Source of the DNA: Clostridia bacterium
GTDB lineage: Bacteria; Bacillota; Clostridia; Christensenellales; CAG-1252
Direction: 5' to 3'
Length of the DNA: 13,957 nt
NCBI GenBank assembly: GCA_016296985.1
Contig: JAEDHM010000025.1
Location: forward strand, 1-13,957
The notes beneath the pieces were generated by a model. That model was not told where the DNA came from. It searched no databases and saw only the letters and a list, made by a program, of their open reading frames with translations. A program made the translations under genes and the position numbers. Numbering within the stretch: position 1 is the first letter of the stretch; each line of letters begins with the position of its first letter. Of the stretch, positions 6,938 to 13,957 are shown piece after piece.

Positions 6938-9007
6938 ATGAAACTTGTAATTGTAGAGTCTCCATCTAAAGCAAAAACAATCGCTAAATATTTAGGAAGC
7001 GAGTATAGAGTAAAAGCATCAGGCGGTCATATAAACGATTTGCCTGAGAAACGTCTTGGTATTGACGTTGAAAACAATTTCCAACCTGAATACGTTATAA
7101 ACGAAGATAAGAAAAGAACCATTGAGGACATAAAGTCAACTTTAGAAAAGTCCCAACAAGTTTTTCTTGCAACCGACCCTGATAGAGAAGGGGAGGCAAT
7201 TTCTTGGCATTTGAAAAACGTTCTCGGAATACCCGACGGAAAAATTCGTATTGAGTTTAATGAAATTTCGAAAAAAGCAGTTCAAAAAGCAATAGAAAGC
7301 CCTCGTGAAATCAATATGAAACTTGTCAACCAACAGCAAGCCCGTCGTGTTTTGGATCGATTGGTTGGTTACAAGGTTTCCCCTTTGTTGGGCAAAAAAA
7401 TCAAAACTGGTCTTTCTGCCGGTAGAGTGCAATCCGCAGCCTTGAGAATGTTGGTTGATAGAGAAAGAGAAATTCGCAATTTTAAGCCTGAAGAATATTG
7501 GACTTTAAATGCTTTCTTATCAAAGGGTGGTGAAAGTTTCAAATCTACTTTTGCCGAGATAAATGGTAAAAAGGCAAAGATTCCCAATAAGGAGTTTTTG
7601 GATAATCTCATTTCAACAACTGAAAATAAAGAGTACGTTGTTTCCGAAGTAAAAAGAGCGGTTAAAAAGGTAAGACCTCAACCCCCTTTTACCACTTCAA
7701 CCCTCCAACAAGACGGCACAATTAAACTTGGCATTACTGCTCCGCAAGTTATGAAAATTGCGCAACAACTTTACGAAGGTTTTGAAATTGAAGGCGAAGG
7801 TCACGTTGCTTTGGTTACTTATATTCGTACCGACTCGGTAAGAGTTTCCGATGATGCAATGTGGGATGCAAAACGCCATATAATTGCAAAATACGGCGCA
7901 GAATATGCCCCTAAAACTTTCAATAAGTACGAGCAAAAGGGTGCAGCGCAAGACGCACACGAAGCAATTCGTCCCATTTCTCTTGATCGCACTCCTGAAT
8001 CTTTAAAGGGAAAGTTGTCTAAGAATAATTATCAATTGTATAAACTCATATACGACCGTTTTGTTGCAAGTCAAATGGCTTCCGCGCAATACGATACTTT
8101 AGGCGTAAAAGTAAACGTTGTGGGTGATGATGAAAAAACGTATTGTTACCACGTAAACGGAAGGGCAATGATTTTCCCCGGATATACAGTTTTATACAAC
8201 GATGCATCCGCTGAAAAAGACGAATCTAATGGTATAAATTTGCCCGATATGGCGGTAGGCGATAAACTTGATTTCCAAAAGCACGCTTTCGAGCAAAAGT
8301 TTACAAAACCTCCGCTGAGGTATACCGAAGCTTCTTTGGTAAAGGCTATGGAAGAAAACGGAATAGGACGTCCTAGTACTTACGCATCAATCATAAGCGT
8401 TTTGACAAAGCGCGCTTATTACGACAAAAGCGGTAAATATATGGTTCCTACCGAATTGGGCGAAGTTGTTTGCGATACCTTGACCAAGTATTTCCCTGAT
8501 ATCATCAATCTTAAGTTTACTGCAAATATGGAAAAAGAGCTTGACTCTATTGAAGAAGGCGTTGAGTGGCAATCCATAATCAGTGAATTTTATCCTCATT
8601 TCATACAAGAGGTAAAACTTGCTTTCTATGATGGTAGCAGTGTAAAACTTAATGCCGAAGTAAGCGACGTCCCTTGTGATAAATGTGGAGCAATGATGAT
8701 TGTAAAGGAAGGTAGATATGGAAAATTTTTAGCTTGTCCTAATTATCCTTCTTGCAAAAATGTTAAAAACTTACACGAATCAATCGTGGGTAAATGTCCC
8801 TATTGCTCAAGTGACGTTGCCAAAAAAGTAAGCAAAACAGGTAAAATATTCTATGGTTGCACCGCTTATCCTAAGTGCAAGTTTGCATTGTGGGATTTGC
8901 CTGCTCCTACTCTTTGCCCTGAATGTAACAAACCTATGAAGGTAGTTACGGTAAAAGGTCAAACAAAATACGTTTGCACCGCTTGTCCTCACAGTGAACT
9001 GAAATGA
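6938..9007 (+). CDS. topA: DNA topoisomerase I (type IA)
   Basis: 689 residues, the usual size for Firmicute TopA. It relaxes negative supercoils by a tyrosine-linked single-strand passage. The TOPRIM domain starts at residue 1 (KLVIVESPSKAKTIAKYLG, E7) and holds the metal site in ATDPDREGEA (D80, D82, E84). The catalytic tyrosine is Y295 in TYIRTDSVRVS, and SAGRVQSAALR (160-170) and GIGRPSTYASII (476-487) are also standard. Three C-terminal four-cysteine zinc modules end the protein: C580/583/600/606, C620/623/641/647 and C660/663/680/683. The ATG is 8 nt after the dprA stop. The only clear purine box, GGAG at 6921-6924, is 13 nt away, longer than ideal. The dprA-topA-trmFO order is the same as in Bacillus. 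Confidence 0.98.
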   Translation: MKLVIVESPSKAKTIAKYLGSEYRVKASGGHINDLPEKRLGIDVENNFQPEYVINEDKKRTIEDIKSTLEKSQQVFLATDPDREGEAISWHLKNVLGIPDGKIRIEFNEISKKAVQKAIESPREINMKLVNQQQARRVLDRLVGYKVSPLLGKKIKTGLSAGRVQSAALRMLVDREREIRNFKPEEYWTLNAFLSKGGESFKSTFAEINGKKAKIPNKEFLDNLISTTENKEYVVSEVKRAVKKVRPQPPFTTSTLQQDGTIKLGITAPQVMKIAQQLYEGFEIEGEGHVALVTYIRTDSVRVSDDAMWDAKRHIIAKYGAEYAPKTFNKYEQKGAAQDAHEAIRPISLDRTPESLKGKLSKNNYQLYKLIYDRFVASQMASAQYDTLGVKVNVVGDDEKTYCYHVNGRAMIFPGYTVLYNDASAEKDESNGINLPDMAVGDKLDFQKHAFEQKFTKPPLRYTEASLVKAMEENGIGRPSTYASIISVLTKRAYYDKSGKYMVPTELGEVVCDTLTKYFPDIINLKFTANMEKELDSIEEGVEWQSIISEFYPHFIQEVKLAFYDGSSVKLNAEVSDVPCDKCGAMMIVKEGRYGKFLACPNYPSCKNVKNLHESIVGKCPYCSSDVAKKVSKTGKIFYGCTAYPKCKFALWDLPAPTLCPECNKPMKVVTVKGQTKYVCTACPHSELK

Positions 9008-10302
9008 AAGTAAAAGTCGTTGGCGCCGGTTTGGCAGGTTGTGAAGCTTCTTATCAACTTTTGAAAAGAGGTTTTGAGGTAGAATTGATCGAGATGCGTC
9101 CGGTCAAATCTTCTCCTGCTCACAAAACCCAAGACTTTGCCGAGCTCGTTTGCAGTAACAGTTTAAAAAGCGACTTGAAAGATACTAGTTCGGGACTTTT
9201 GAAGGCTGAAATGCGTCTTATTGACAGTTGCATTTTAAGTGCTGCCGAAAAAGCAAAAGTTCCTGCAGGCGGGGCATTGGCCGTAGATAGAAAAATATTT
9301 TCCGAACAAGTCAAAGAAATTCTTTTATCCTTTGGTAATAAACTTACCATTACGAGAGAAGAATATAAAAACATAGACACAAGTTGTCCGACTATAATAG
9401 CAACAGGTCCCTTGACTTCGGATGATTTGTCAAAAAGCATTGCCGATTTGACAGGTGAGGATTATTTACATTTTTGTGATGCTGCCGCGCCTATCGTTTC
9501 GGGAGATTCAATCGATATGGACTACGCTTTCTTTTCCGCAAGATATGGAAAAGGTACTGCGGATTATCTCAATATCGGAATGCAGAAGGACGAGTATTTA
9601 GAATTTGTCAACGAACTTGTAAATGCTAAAAGCGTTGAGGACAAATTGATTGACGCAACCTTTTTCGAGGGGTGTATGCCCATAGAAGTTATGGCGAAAC
9701 GGGGTGTAGACTCTCTAAGATTCGGTCCATTGAGGCCGGTAGGTATCGTTGACGAAAGCGGGAAAAAATACTATGCGGTTTTACAACTGAGAAAGGAAAA
9801 TACCCCGGGAGATAGTTATAACTTGGTGGGATTCCAAACTAACTTATTATTCCCTGAGCAAAAGAGGGTATTTGGACTTTTGCCTGCCTTGAAAAATGCC
9901 GAATACTTAAGATATGGCGTAATGCATAGAAACACTTTTGCAAATGCGCCTAAATTGCTTGATTCTTCCTTTAGGTTGAAGGCGTGTGAAAACATATATA
10001 TCGCAGGTCAATTGTCCGGGGTTGAAGGTTATATGGAAAGCGCAATGAGTGGTATGATTGCAGGACTTGCCCTTGCTTTGAGATTGTCAGGTAGGGAGTT
10101 CGTATTGCCTTCTGATAAAACAATGATTGGTGGATTGTGTAGATACATAGCAAAGGAAAACGTAAATTTCCAACCTATGAACAGCAACTTTGCTTTGTTA
10201 CCTCCACCTGAAGAATTAATTAAAGACAAACAAATGCGTAAGGCTTGGTATTCCAATAGAGCAATTGAGGAAATGCAAGAATACGTTGCAAATAATATTT
10301 AG
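9004..10302 (+). CDS. trmFO: Folate-dependent tRNA (uracil-54-C5) methyltransferase TrmFO
   Basis: 432 residues, close to the roughly 435 of the Bacillus enzyme. TrmFO uses methylenetetrahydrofolate and FAD to make 5-methyluridine at position 54 of the tRNA T-loop. The N-terminal dinucleotide-binding motif VVGAGLAGCEAS (5-16) is present, followed by EMRPVKSSPAHKT. The two conserved cysteines implicated in catalysis are C50 (LVCSNSLKS) and C224 (FEGCMPIE). RFGPLRPVG (239-247), NLVGFQTNL and AGQLSGVEGYMESAMSG (334-350) are further family marks, the last near the FAD site. The ATG overlaps the topA stop as ATGA, with no strong ribosome site of its own. Use of this flavoenzyme, rather than the SAM-dependent TrmA, fits a Firmicute. 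Confidence 0.97.
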   Translation: MKVKVVGAGLAGCEASYQLLKRGFEVELIEMRPVKSSPAHKTQDFAELVCSNSLKSDLKDTSSGLLKAEMRLIDSCILSAAEKAKVPAGGALAVDRKIFSEQVKEILLSFGNKLTITREEYKNIDTSCPTIIATGPLTSDDLSKSIADLTGEDYLHFCDAAAPIVSGDSIDMDYAFFSARYGKGTADYLNIGMQKDEYLEFVNELVNAKSVEDKLIDATFFEGCMPIEVMAKRGVDSLRFGPLRPVGIVDESGKKYYAVLQLRKENTPGDSYNLVGFQTNLLFPEQKRVFGLLPALKNAEYLRYGVMHRNTFANAPKLLDSSFRLKACENIYIAGQLSGVEGYMESAMSGMIAGLALALRLSGREFVLPSDKTMIGGLCRYIAKENVNFQPMNSNFALLPPPEELIKDKQMRKAWYSNRAIEEMQEYVANNI

Positions 10303-10326
10303 CGGTTTATCCGCAAGGAGTATATT

Positions 10327-10860
10327 ATGGAATTTCACAGTACGACAATATGTGCAGTAAAAAAAGACGGCGTAACCGTTGTTGCCGGAGACGGACAAGT
10401 TACAATGGGAAATAGCGTTGTTTTTAAATCTACGGCTGTCAAGGTAAAGCGTATATATAACGGCAACGTGGTAGTAGGCTTTGCAGGTTCGGTAGCCGAT
10501 GCTTTCGCATTAAGCGAAAAATTTGAAAAATTGTTGCAGAAATACAGCGGAAATTTGATGAGAAGCGGTGTCGAGCTTGCAAACCTTTGCCGTGATCAAA
10601 AAATGGGCAGGGGACTTGAAGCAATGCTTATCGCAGCTGACAAAAATTCCTTGTACATCATTTCTGGCAACGGCGAAATCATTGATCCTGACGACGGTGT
10701 TTGCGCTATAGGTAGCGGTGGTAATTACGCCTATGCTGCAGCAAAAGCACTTTATGACGTTGATGGTATGGATGCTGAAACAATTGTAAGAAAGGCTATG
10801 AAAATTGCAGGTGATATTTGTGTATTCACCAATGGAAACTTGACTGTGGAGGTGGTATAA
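10327..10860 (+). CDS. hslV: ATP-dependent protease proteolytic subunit HslV (ClpQ/CodW)
   Basis: 177 residues. HslV is an N-terminal-nucleophile peptidase that forms a double-ring chamber capped by HslU. The N-terminus MEFHSTTICAV aligns with the Bacillus CodW form, so T6 is probably the nucleophile after removal of a five-residue propeptide; a second Thr follows, as in E. coli HslV. K39 corresponds to the catalytic lysine, and GDGQVTMGN (21-29), GFAGSVADAF and AIGSGGNYAYAAAKAL are family marks. AAGGAG (10315-10320), 6 nt before the ATG, is a good ribosome site. The gap from trmFO is 24 nt; the xerC/codV gene usually found here in Bacillus is absent. The stop overlaps the hslU start by one base. 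Confidence 0.97.
   Translation: MEFHSTTICAVKKDGVTVVAGDGQVTMGNSVVFKSTAVKVKRIYNGNVVVGFAGSVADAFALSEKFEKLLQKYSGNLMRSGVELANLCRDQKMGRGLEAMLIAADKNSLYIISGNGEIIDPDDGVCAIGSGGNYAYAAAKALYDVDGMDAETIVRKAMKIAGDICVFTNGNLTVEVV
10848..10852 (+). promoter_or_regulatory. Ribosome binding site that fixes the hslU start
   Basis: GGAGG lies inside the end of hslV, 7 nt before the ATG at 10860. It supports the start MEFTPREI over the longer frame beginning at a GTG at 10818, which would add 14 residues unlike any HslU N-terminus. Confidence 0.85.
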
Positions 10861-12170
10861 TGGAATTTACACCAAGAGAGATAATCAATGAATTAGACAA
10901 ATATATTATCGGTCAATCAGTAGCAAAAAGAATGGTTGCTATCGCTTTACGTAACCGTTATCGCAGGAGTTTGTTAAGTGATGAAGTACGTGAAGAGGTT
11001 ACCCCTAAAAATATAATCATGAAGGGACCTACCGGCGTTGGTAAGACTGAAATTGCAAGAAGACTTGCAAAGCTTGTCAAGGCACCTTTTATCAAAGTTG
11101 AGGCTACGAAGTTTACTGAAGTAGGTTACGTAGGCCGTGACGTTGAAAGCATGGTGAGAGATCTAGTCGAAGCTGCGATTCGTCTTGTAAAAGAGGAAAG
11201 ATACGCTCAAGTAAAGCCTATTGCCACTGAAAAAGCAATGCACAGGGTTGGTAAAATTATCCTTGCTATGAGAAAGGAAATTACCCCTGATATTCCTGAA
11301 GCTACTTTGATTGAAGAAATCTATCACGATTTAGCAGAAGGCAAACTTGACGATTTGCAAATCAATATCGAATTTGTTGAACAACCCAAACCCGTTCAAA
11401 TGGAAACAAACGGTCAAGGAACAAGCATCAATATCGGAAACATATTCCAACAACTTAATATGCAGGGCAGAAAGGTTAAAAGAAAGATGTCGGTAAAAGA
11501 TGCAATGAAAGCTGCAATCAACGAAGAATCCGAAAAAATGGTTGATTTGGATACCGTAAATTCCGAAGCATTGCGTCGTGCCGAACAAGAAGGAATTATC
11601 TTTATTGACGAAATTGATAAGATCGCAAGCAACAACGTTTCTCACGGCATTGACGTTTCTCGTGAAGGTGTTCAAAGAGATATTCTCCCCATCGTTGAAG
11701 GTTGCACCGTAAATACGAAATACGGAAATATCAGGACTGACTTTATCCTCTTTATCGCTGCAGGCGCATTCCATATTGCCGAAGTAAGTGATTTAATTCC
11801 CGAATTGCAAGGTAGATTCCCCGTAATCGTAGAATTGGAAAGCCTTAACAAAGAAGAATTTAAGAGAATTATGACCGAACCCGACAATGCAATCTTGAAG
11901 ATGTACGCTGCATTGCTTAAGACTGATGGCGTTGATCTTGAGTTTACCGACGATGCAATTGATGCATTGGCTGAAATTGCCGAATTCCAAAATGCAAATA
12001 GGGAAAACTTGGGGGCAAGAAGATTGCACGCAATCGTTGAAAAATTGTTAGAGGACGTTTCATTTGAGGCAGACGGCGTTCAAAGAAAAGTTATCATTGA
12101 CAAGACCTACGTAGAAAATCACATTGGTTTAGGCGAAAGAAGTTTGGATTTGAGGAAATATATACTATAA
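10860..12170 (+). CDS. hslU: ATP-dependent protease ATPase subunit HslU (ClpY)
   Basis: 436 residues from the ATG, typical for HslU, the AAA+ unfoldase that feeds substrates to HslV. The N-terminus has the standard TPREIINELDKYIIGQ. Walker A is GPTGVGKT at 56-63, the pore loop GYVG at 89-92 and Walker B IIFIDE at 246-251. The intermediate (I) domain lies roughly between 110 and 235. DVSREGVQRDILPIVEG (265-281), IPELQGRFPV and the sensor-2 GARRLH at 385-390 follow. The C-terminus DLRKYIL is the tail that docks into HslV. I reject the GTG start 42 nt upstream. The start overlaps the hslV stop as TAATG, so the two subunits are coupled. In Bacillus codY follows; here hisS follows after 2 nt. Confidence 0.98.
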   Translation: MEFTPREIINELDKYIIGQSVAKRMVAIALRNRYRRSLLSDEVREEVTPKNIIMKGPTGVGKTEIARRLAKLVKAPFIKVEATKFTEVGYVGRDVESMVRDLVEAAIRLVKEERYAQVKPIATEKAMHRVGKIILAMRKEITPDIPEATLIEEIYHDLAEGKLDDLQINIEFVEQPKPVQMETNGQGTSINIGNIFQQLNMQGRKVKRKMSVKDAMKAAINEESEKMVDLDTVNSEALRRAEQEGIIFIDEIDKIASNNVSHGIDVSREGVQRDILPIVEGCTVNTKYGNIRTDFILFIAAGAFHIAEVSDLIPELQGRFPVIVELESLNKEEFKRIMTEPDNAILKMYAALLKTDGVDLEFTDDAIDALAEIAEFQNANRENLGARRLHAIVEKLLEDVSFEADGVQRKVIIDKTYVENHIGLGERSLDLRKYIL

Positions 12171-12172
12171 TT

Positions 12173-13420
12173 ATGATAAACATTCCAAAAGGTACGAAAG
12201 ACGTTTTACCAACCGAAAGTTATAAATGGCATTTTCTTGAAAAGAAAATCCGTCAAACAGTAAGACTTTTTGGCTTGCAAGAAGTAAGAACTCCTACTTT
12301 TGAGCATACCGAACTTTTTGCGAGAGGTGTTGGCGAAACCACTGACATTGTAAACAAAGAAATGTATACTTTTATCGATAAAGGTGATAGAAGTATTACT
12401 TTAAAGCCCGAAGGCACTGCCGGTGTAGCAAGATGCTTTATTGAAAACGGATTGGCTCAATTACCTATGCCTTTGCGTATGTATTATATAACCCCCGTTT
12501 TCAGATATGAAAGACCGCAAGCAGGAAGACTTCGCGAACATCATCAATTTGGTGTCGAAATGTATGGTGTCGATAGTGCAGAATTGGACGTAGAGACCAT
12601 GCTTATCGCTAAAAATATTTTCGATTCGTTGGGAATAAAGGGGATTACTTTAAACGTAAACAACATTGGTTGTGGAAATTGTCGTCCTAAATACAACCAA
12701 GCGTTAAGAGATCACCTTCAAGCAAATTTGGATAAAATGTGTCCCGTTTGTCAACAACGTTTTGTCACTAATCCTTTGCGTATTTTGGATTGCAAGGACG
12801 ATAGATGCAAAAAGGTAACTGCCGAAGCTCCTTCGGTTTTAGATTTCTTGTGTGAGGATTGCTCTTCTCATCATGGAAAAGTGGTAAACCTTTTGGATAA
12901 ATTGGGTGTTGATTACCAAGTTGATCCCAAAATCGTTCGCGGACTTGACTATTACACAAAAACCGTATTTGAGTTTGTGAAAGATGACATAGGAGCAAAA
13001 TCTACCGTTTGCGGTGGTGGACGTTATAACAATTTAGTAGCGGAAGTAGGAGGAAAACCTTGTCCTGCTGTTGGATTTGGATTGGGCCTTGAAAGACTTT
13101 TGTTGACAATTGAAGCTTGCGGAATTGAAATTCCCAACGAGGAAAAAGTAAAGGTTTATATAGCGCCTCTCAATCAGTCCGTTTATGCTATGGACGTTGT
13201 CGCAAAATTACGCGCTGAAGGTGTTTCCGCAATGTGCGACGTTGCTGGAAGAAGTGTGAAGGCGCAAATGAAATATGCGGACAAGCTTGGCGCTGAATAC
13301 GTTGTGGTTATAGGTGACAACGAAATCGCCGAAGGCGTTGTTACTTTAAAGAATATGAAAACGGGAGAAAGCGAAAGCGTTGCTTTGTCTCAATTGGTAA
13401 ATACAATCAAAGGAAGGTAA
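12173..13420 (+). CDS. hisS: Histidyl-tRNA synthetase with a cysteine-rich insertion
   Basis: 415 residues; charges tRNA-His with histidine. The class II core is complete: the N-terminal PKGTKDVLP, motif 2 as FRYERPQAGRLREHHQFG (110-127), the histidine-binding signature VRGLDYYTKTVFEF (255-268) and motif 3 as AVGFGLGLERL (299-309). The C-terminal anticodon-binding domain is about 325-415. The insertion between motif 2 and the histidine signature holds eight cysteines (C167, C170, C190, C193, C207, C212, C227, C230), spaced mostly as pairs, suggesting bound zinc; part of this pattern occurs in other clostridial HisRS. The ATG is 2 nt after hslU; the nearest purine box, GAGGA at 12152-12156, is 16 nt away, so translation may rely on coupling. 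aspS follows, a common Firmicute pair. Confidence 0.98.
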   Translation: MINIPKGTKDVLPTESYKWHFLEKKIRQTVRLFGLQEVRTPTFEHTELFARGVGETTDIVNKEMYTFIDKGDRSITLKPEGTAGVARCFIENGLAQLPMPLRMYYITPVFRYERPQAGRLREHHQFGVEMYGVDSAELDVETMLIAKNIFDSLGIKGITLNVNNIGCGNCRPKYNQALRDHLQANLDKMCPVCQQRFVTNPLRILDCKDDRCKKVTAEAPSVLDFLCEDCSSHHGKVVNLLDKLGVDYQVDPKIVRGLDYYTKTVFEFVKDDIGAKSTVCGGGRYNNLVAEVGGKPCPAVGFGLGLERLLLTIEACGIEIPNEEKVKVYIAPLNQSVYAMDVVAKLRAEGVSAMCDVAGRSVKAQMKYADKLGAEYVVVIGDNEIAEGVVTLKNMKTGESESVALSQLVNTIKGR

Positions 13421-13423
13421 GTT

Positions 13424-13957
13424 ATGGATTTATTAGGAACAACAAGACGTACAAAAATGTGCGGTGAATTCAGAGCTAGTGACATAGGTCAAGAAGTTGT
13501 AGCTCAAGGCTTTGTAGCAAAGGAAAGAAATCTTGGTCCTATAATTTTCGTGGATTTGAGAGATAGAACAGGTATTGTTCAAATTTCATTTGAATCCGCC
13601 GTATTGGGTAGTGAAGCGTTTGCAAAGGCAACTTCGATTAGAAACGAATTCGTTTTGTCGGTAAAAGGCGAGGTTAGAAGCCGTGGTGAGAAAAATATCA
13701 ACAAAAATATTCCCACCGGTGAAATTGAAATAAGCGTTAAAGAGTTGAAGATACTCTCCGTTGCAGAAGTACCTCCCTTTGTGGTAGGTGATACTAACGT
13801 ATCCGAAGCTTTGCGTTTGAAATATAGATACCTTGATTTAAGAAGAAGCTACGTTCAAGATAGAATCGTTTTCAGAAGTCGTCTTTCCAAAATCATAAGA
13901 GACTATATGGATGAAAACAATTTCTTAGAAATTGAGACTCCTATCTTGGGAAGATCT
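13424..13957 (+). CDS. aspS: Aspartyl-tRNA synthetase, 5' part only
   Basis: 178 codons are visible and the frame is still open at the window edge; complete bacterial AspRS is about 590 residues. It charges tRNA-Asp with aspartate. The start RRTKMCGEFRASDIGQEV and the OB-fold anticodon-binding domain, with IIFVDLRDRTGIVQISF at 40-56, are typical. The catalytic domain begins near LRLKYRYLDLRR, followed by FLEIETPIL as motif 1. Two residues in a usually constant stretch differ: F30 where Trp is common (GWV) and P39 where Gly is common. AAGG at 13414-13417, 6 nt before the ATG and overlapping the hisS end, is a good ribosome site. I cannot say from this part whether it is the discriminating or tRNA-Asn-mischarging form. 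Confidence 0.96.
   Translation, partial: MDLLGTTRRTKMCGEFRASDIGQEVVAQGFVAKERNLGPIIFVDLRDRTGIVQISFESAVLGSEAFAKATSIRNEFVLSVKGEVRSRGEKNINKNIPTGEIEISVKELKILSVAEVPPFVVGDTNVSEALRLKYRYLDLRRSYVQDRIVFRSRLSKIIRDYMDENNFLEIETPILGRS

Noticed and set aside
10818..10859. Longer hslU frame starting at a GTG inside hslV
   Set aside because: The added 14 residues do not resemble HslU, while the ATG at 10860 has GGAGG 7 nt upstream and gives the family N-terminus.
11331..11774. 147-residue open frame on the minus strand within hslU
   Set aside because: It lies fully antisense to a clear hslU and is Cys/Phe/Asn-rich with no motifs, as expected for a shadow frame. The same holds for the other minus-strand frames, such as 4633-5067 and 9120-9440.
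12166..12171. TATAAT hexamer just before hisS
   Set aside because: Transcription from it would begin inside hisS after the start codon, so it cannot serve hisS; likely a by-product of AT-rich codons at the end of hslU.
1..13957. Mobile element, CRISPR array, phage or defence island, tRNA or rRNA genes
   Set aside because: No transposase, integrase, regularly spaced repeats, terminal inverted repeats or tRNA-like cloverleaf were seen; the coding content is almost wholly conserved housekeeping genes.

Overview
The window is a densely packed stretch of housekeeping genes, all on the + strand, from an AT-rich low-GC Gram-positive bacterium. I infer a Clostridia-type Firmicute and cannot name a genus. 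This rests on the gene set (rbgA, trmFO, a full-length-extension DprA, HslVU with a CodW-like N-terminus), strong GGAGG-type ribosome binding sites, a candidate L19 leader RNA and the local gene order.

Layout. Positions 1-420 hold the 3' end of rbgA (50S assembly GTPase), overlapping rnhB (RNase HII) by 4 nt, which overlaps yraN (UPF0102) by about 20 nt. A 132-nt gap carries a good sigma-A-type promoter and a structured 5' leader for rplS (ribosomal protein L19), which ends in a strong intrinsic terminator. After 235 nt of AT-rich non-coding DNA, with a 12-bp perfect palindrome and a possible promoter, comes a long unbroken run: a 706-residue membrane protein (lipoprotein-like signal, carbohydrate-binding-like domain, degenerate GT-C glycosyltransferase-like membrane domain), yifB/comM, dprA, topA, trmFO, hslV, hslU, hisS and the 5' part of aspS, which runs off the window. 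Intergenic gaps in this run are at most 24 nt and many junctions are 1- or 4-nt stop/start overlaps, so it looks like one or a few co-transcribed, translationally coupled units.

Functions. Most genes serve information processing: ribosome assembly and structure (rbgA, rplS), nucleic-acid maintenance (rnhB, dprA, topA, yifB, perhaps yraN), tRNA modification and charging (trmFO, hisS, aspS) and ATP-dependent proteolysis (hslVU). The order resembles the Bacillus rbgA-rnhB ... smf-topA-trmFO-codV-clpQ-clpY-codY cluster, but codV/xerC is missing between trmFO and hslV, and codY after hslU is replaced by hisS-aspS.

The least ordinary items are the 706-residue protein, a GT-C relative whose usual signature motifs look replaced, a 20-residue insertion plus tail in L19, and a strong codon-context bias before valine. 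I saw no mobile element, CRISPR array, tRNA or rRNA gene. Everything was read by eye, without alignments or searches.
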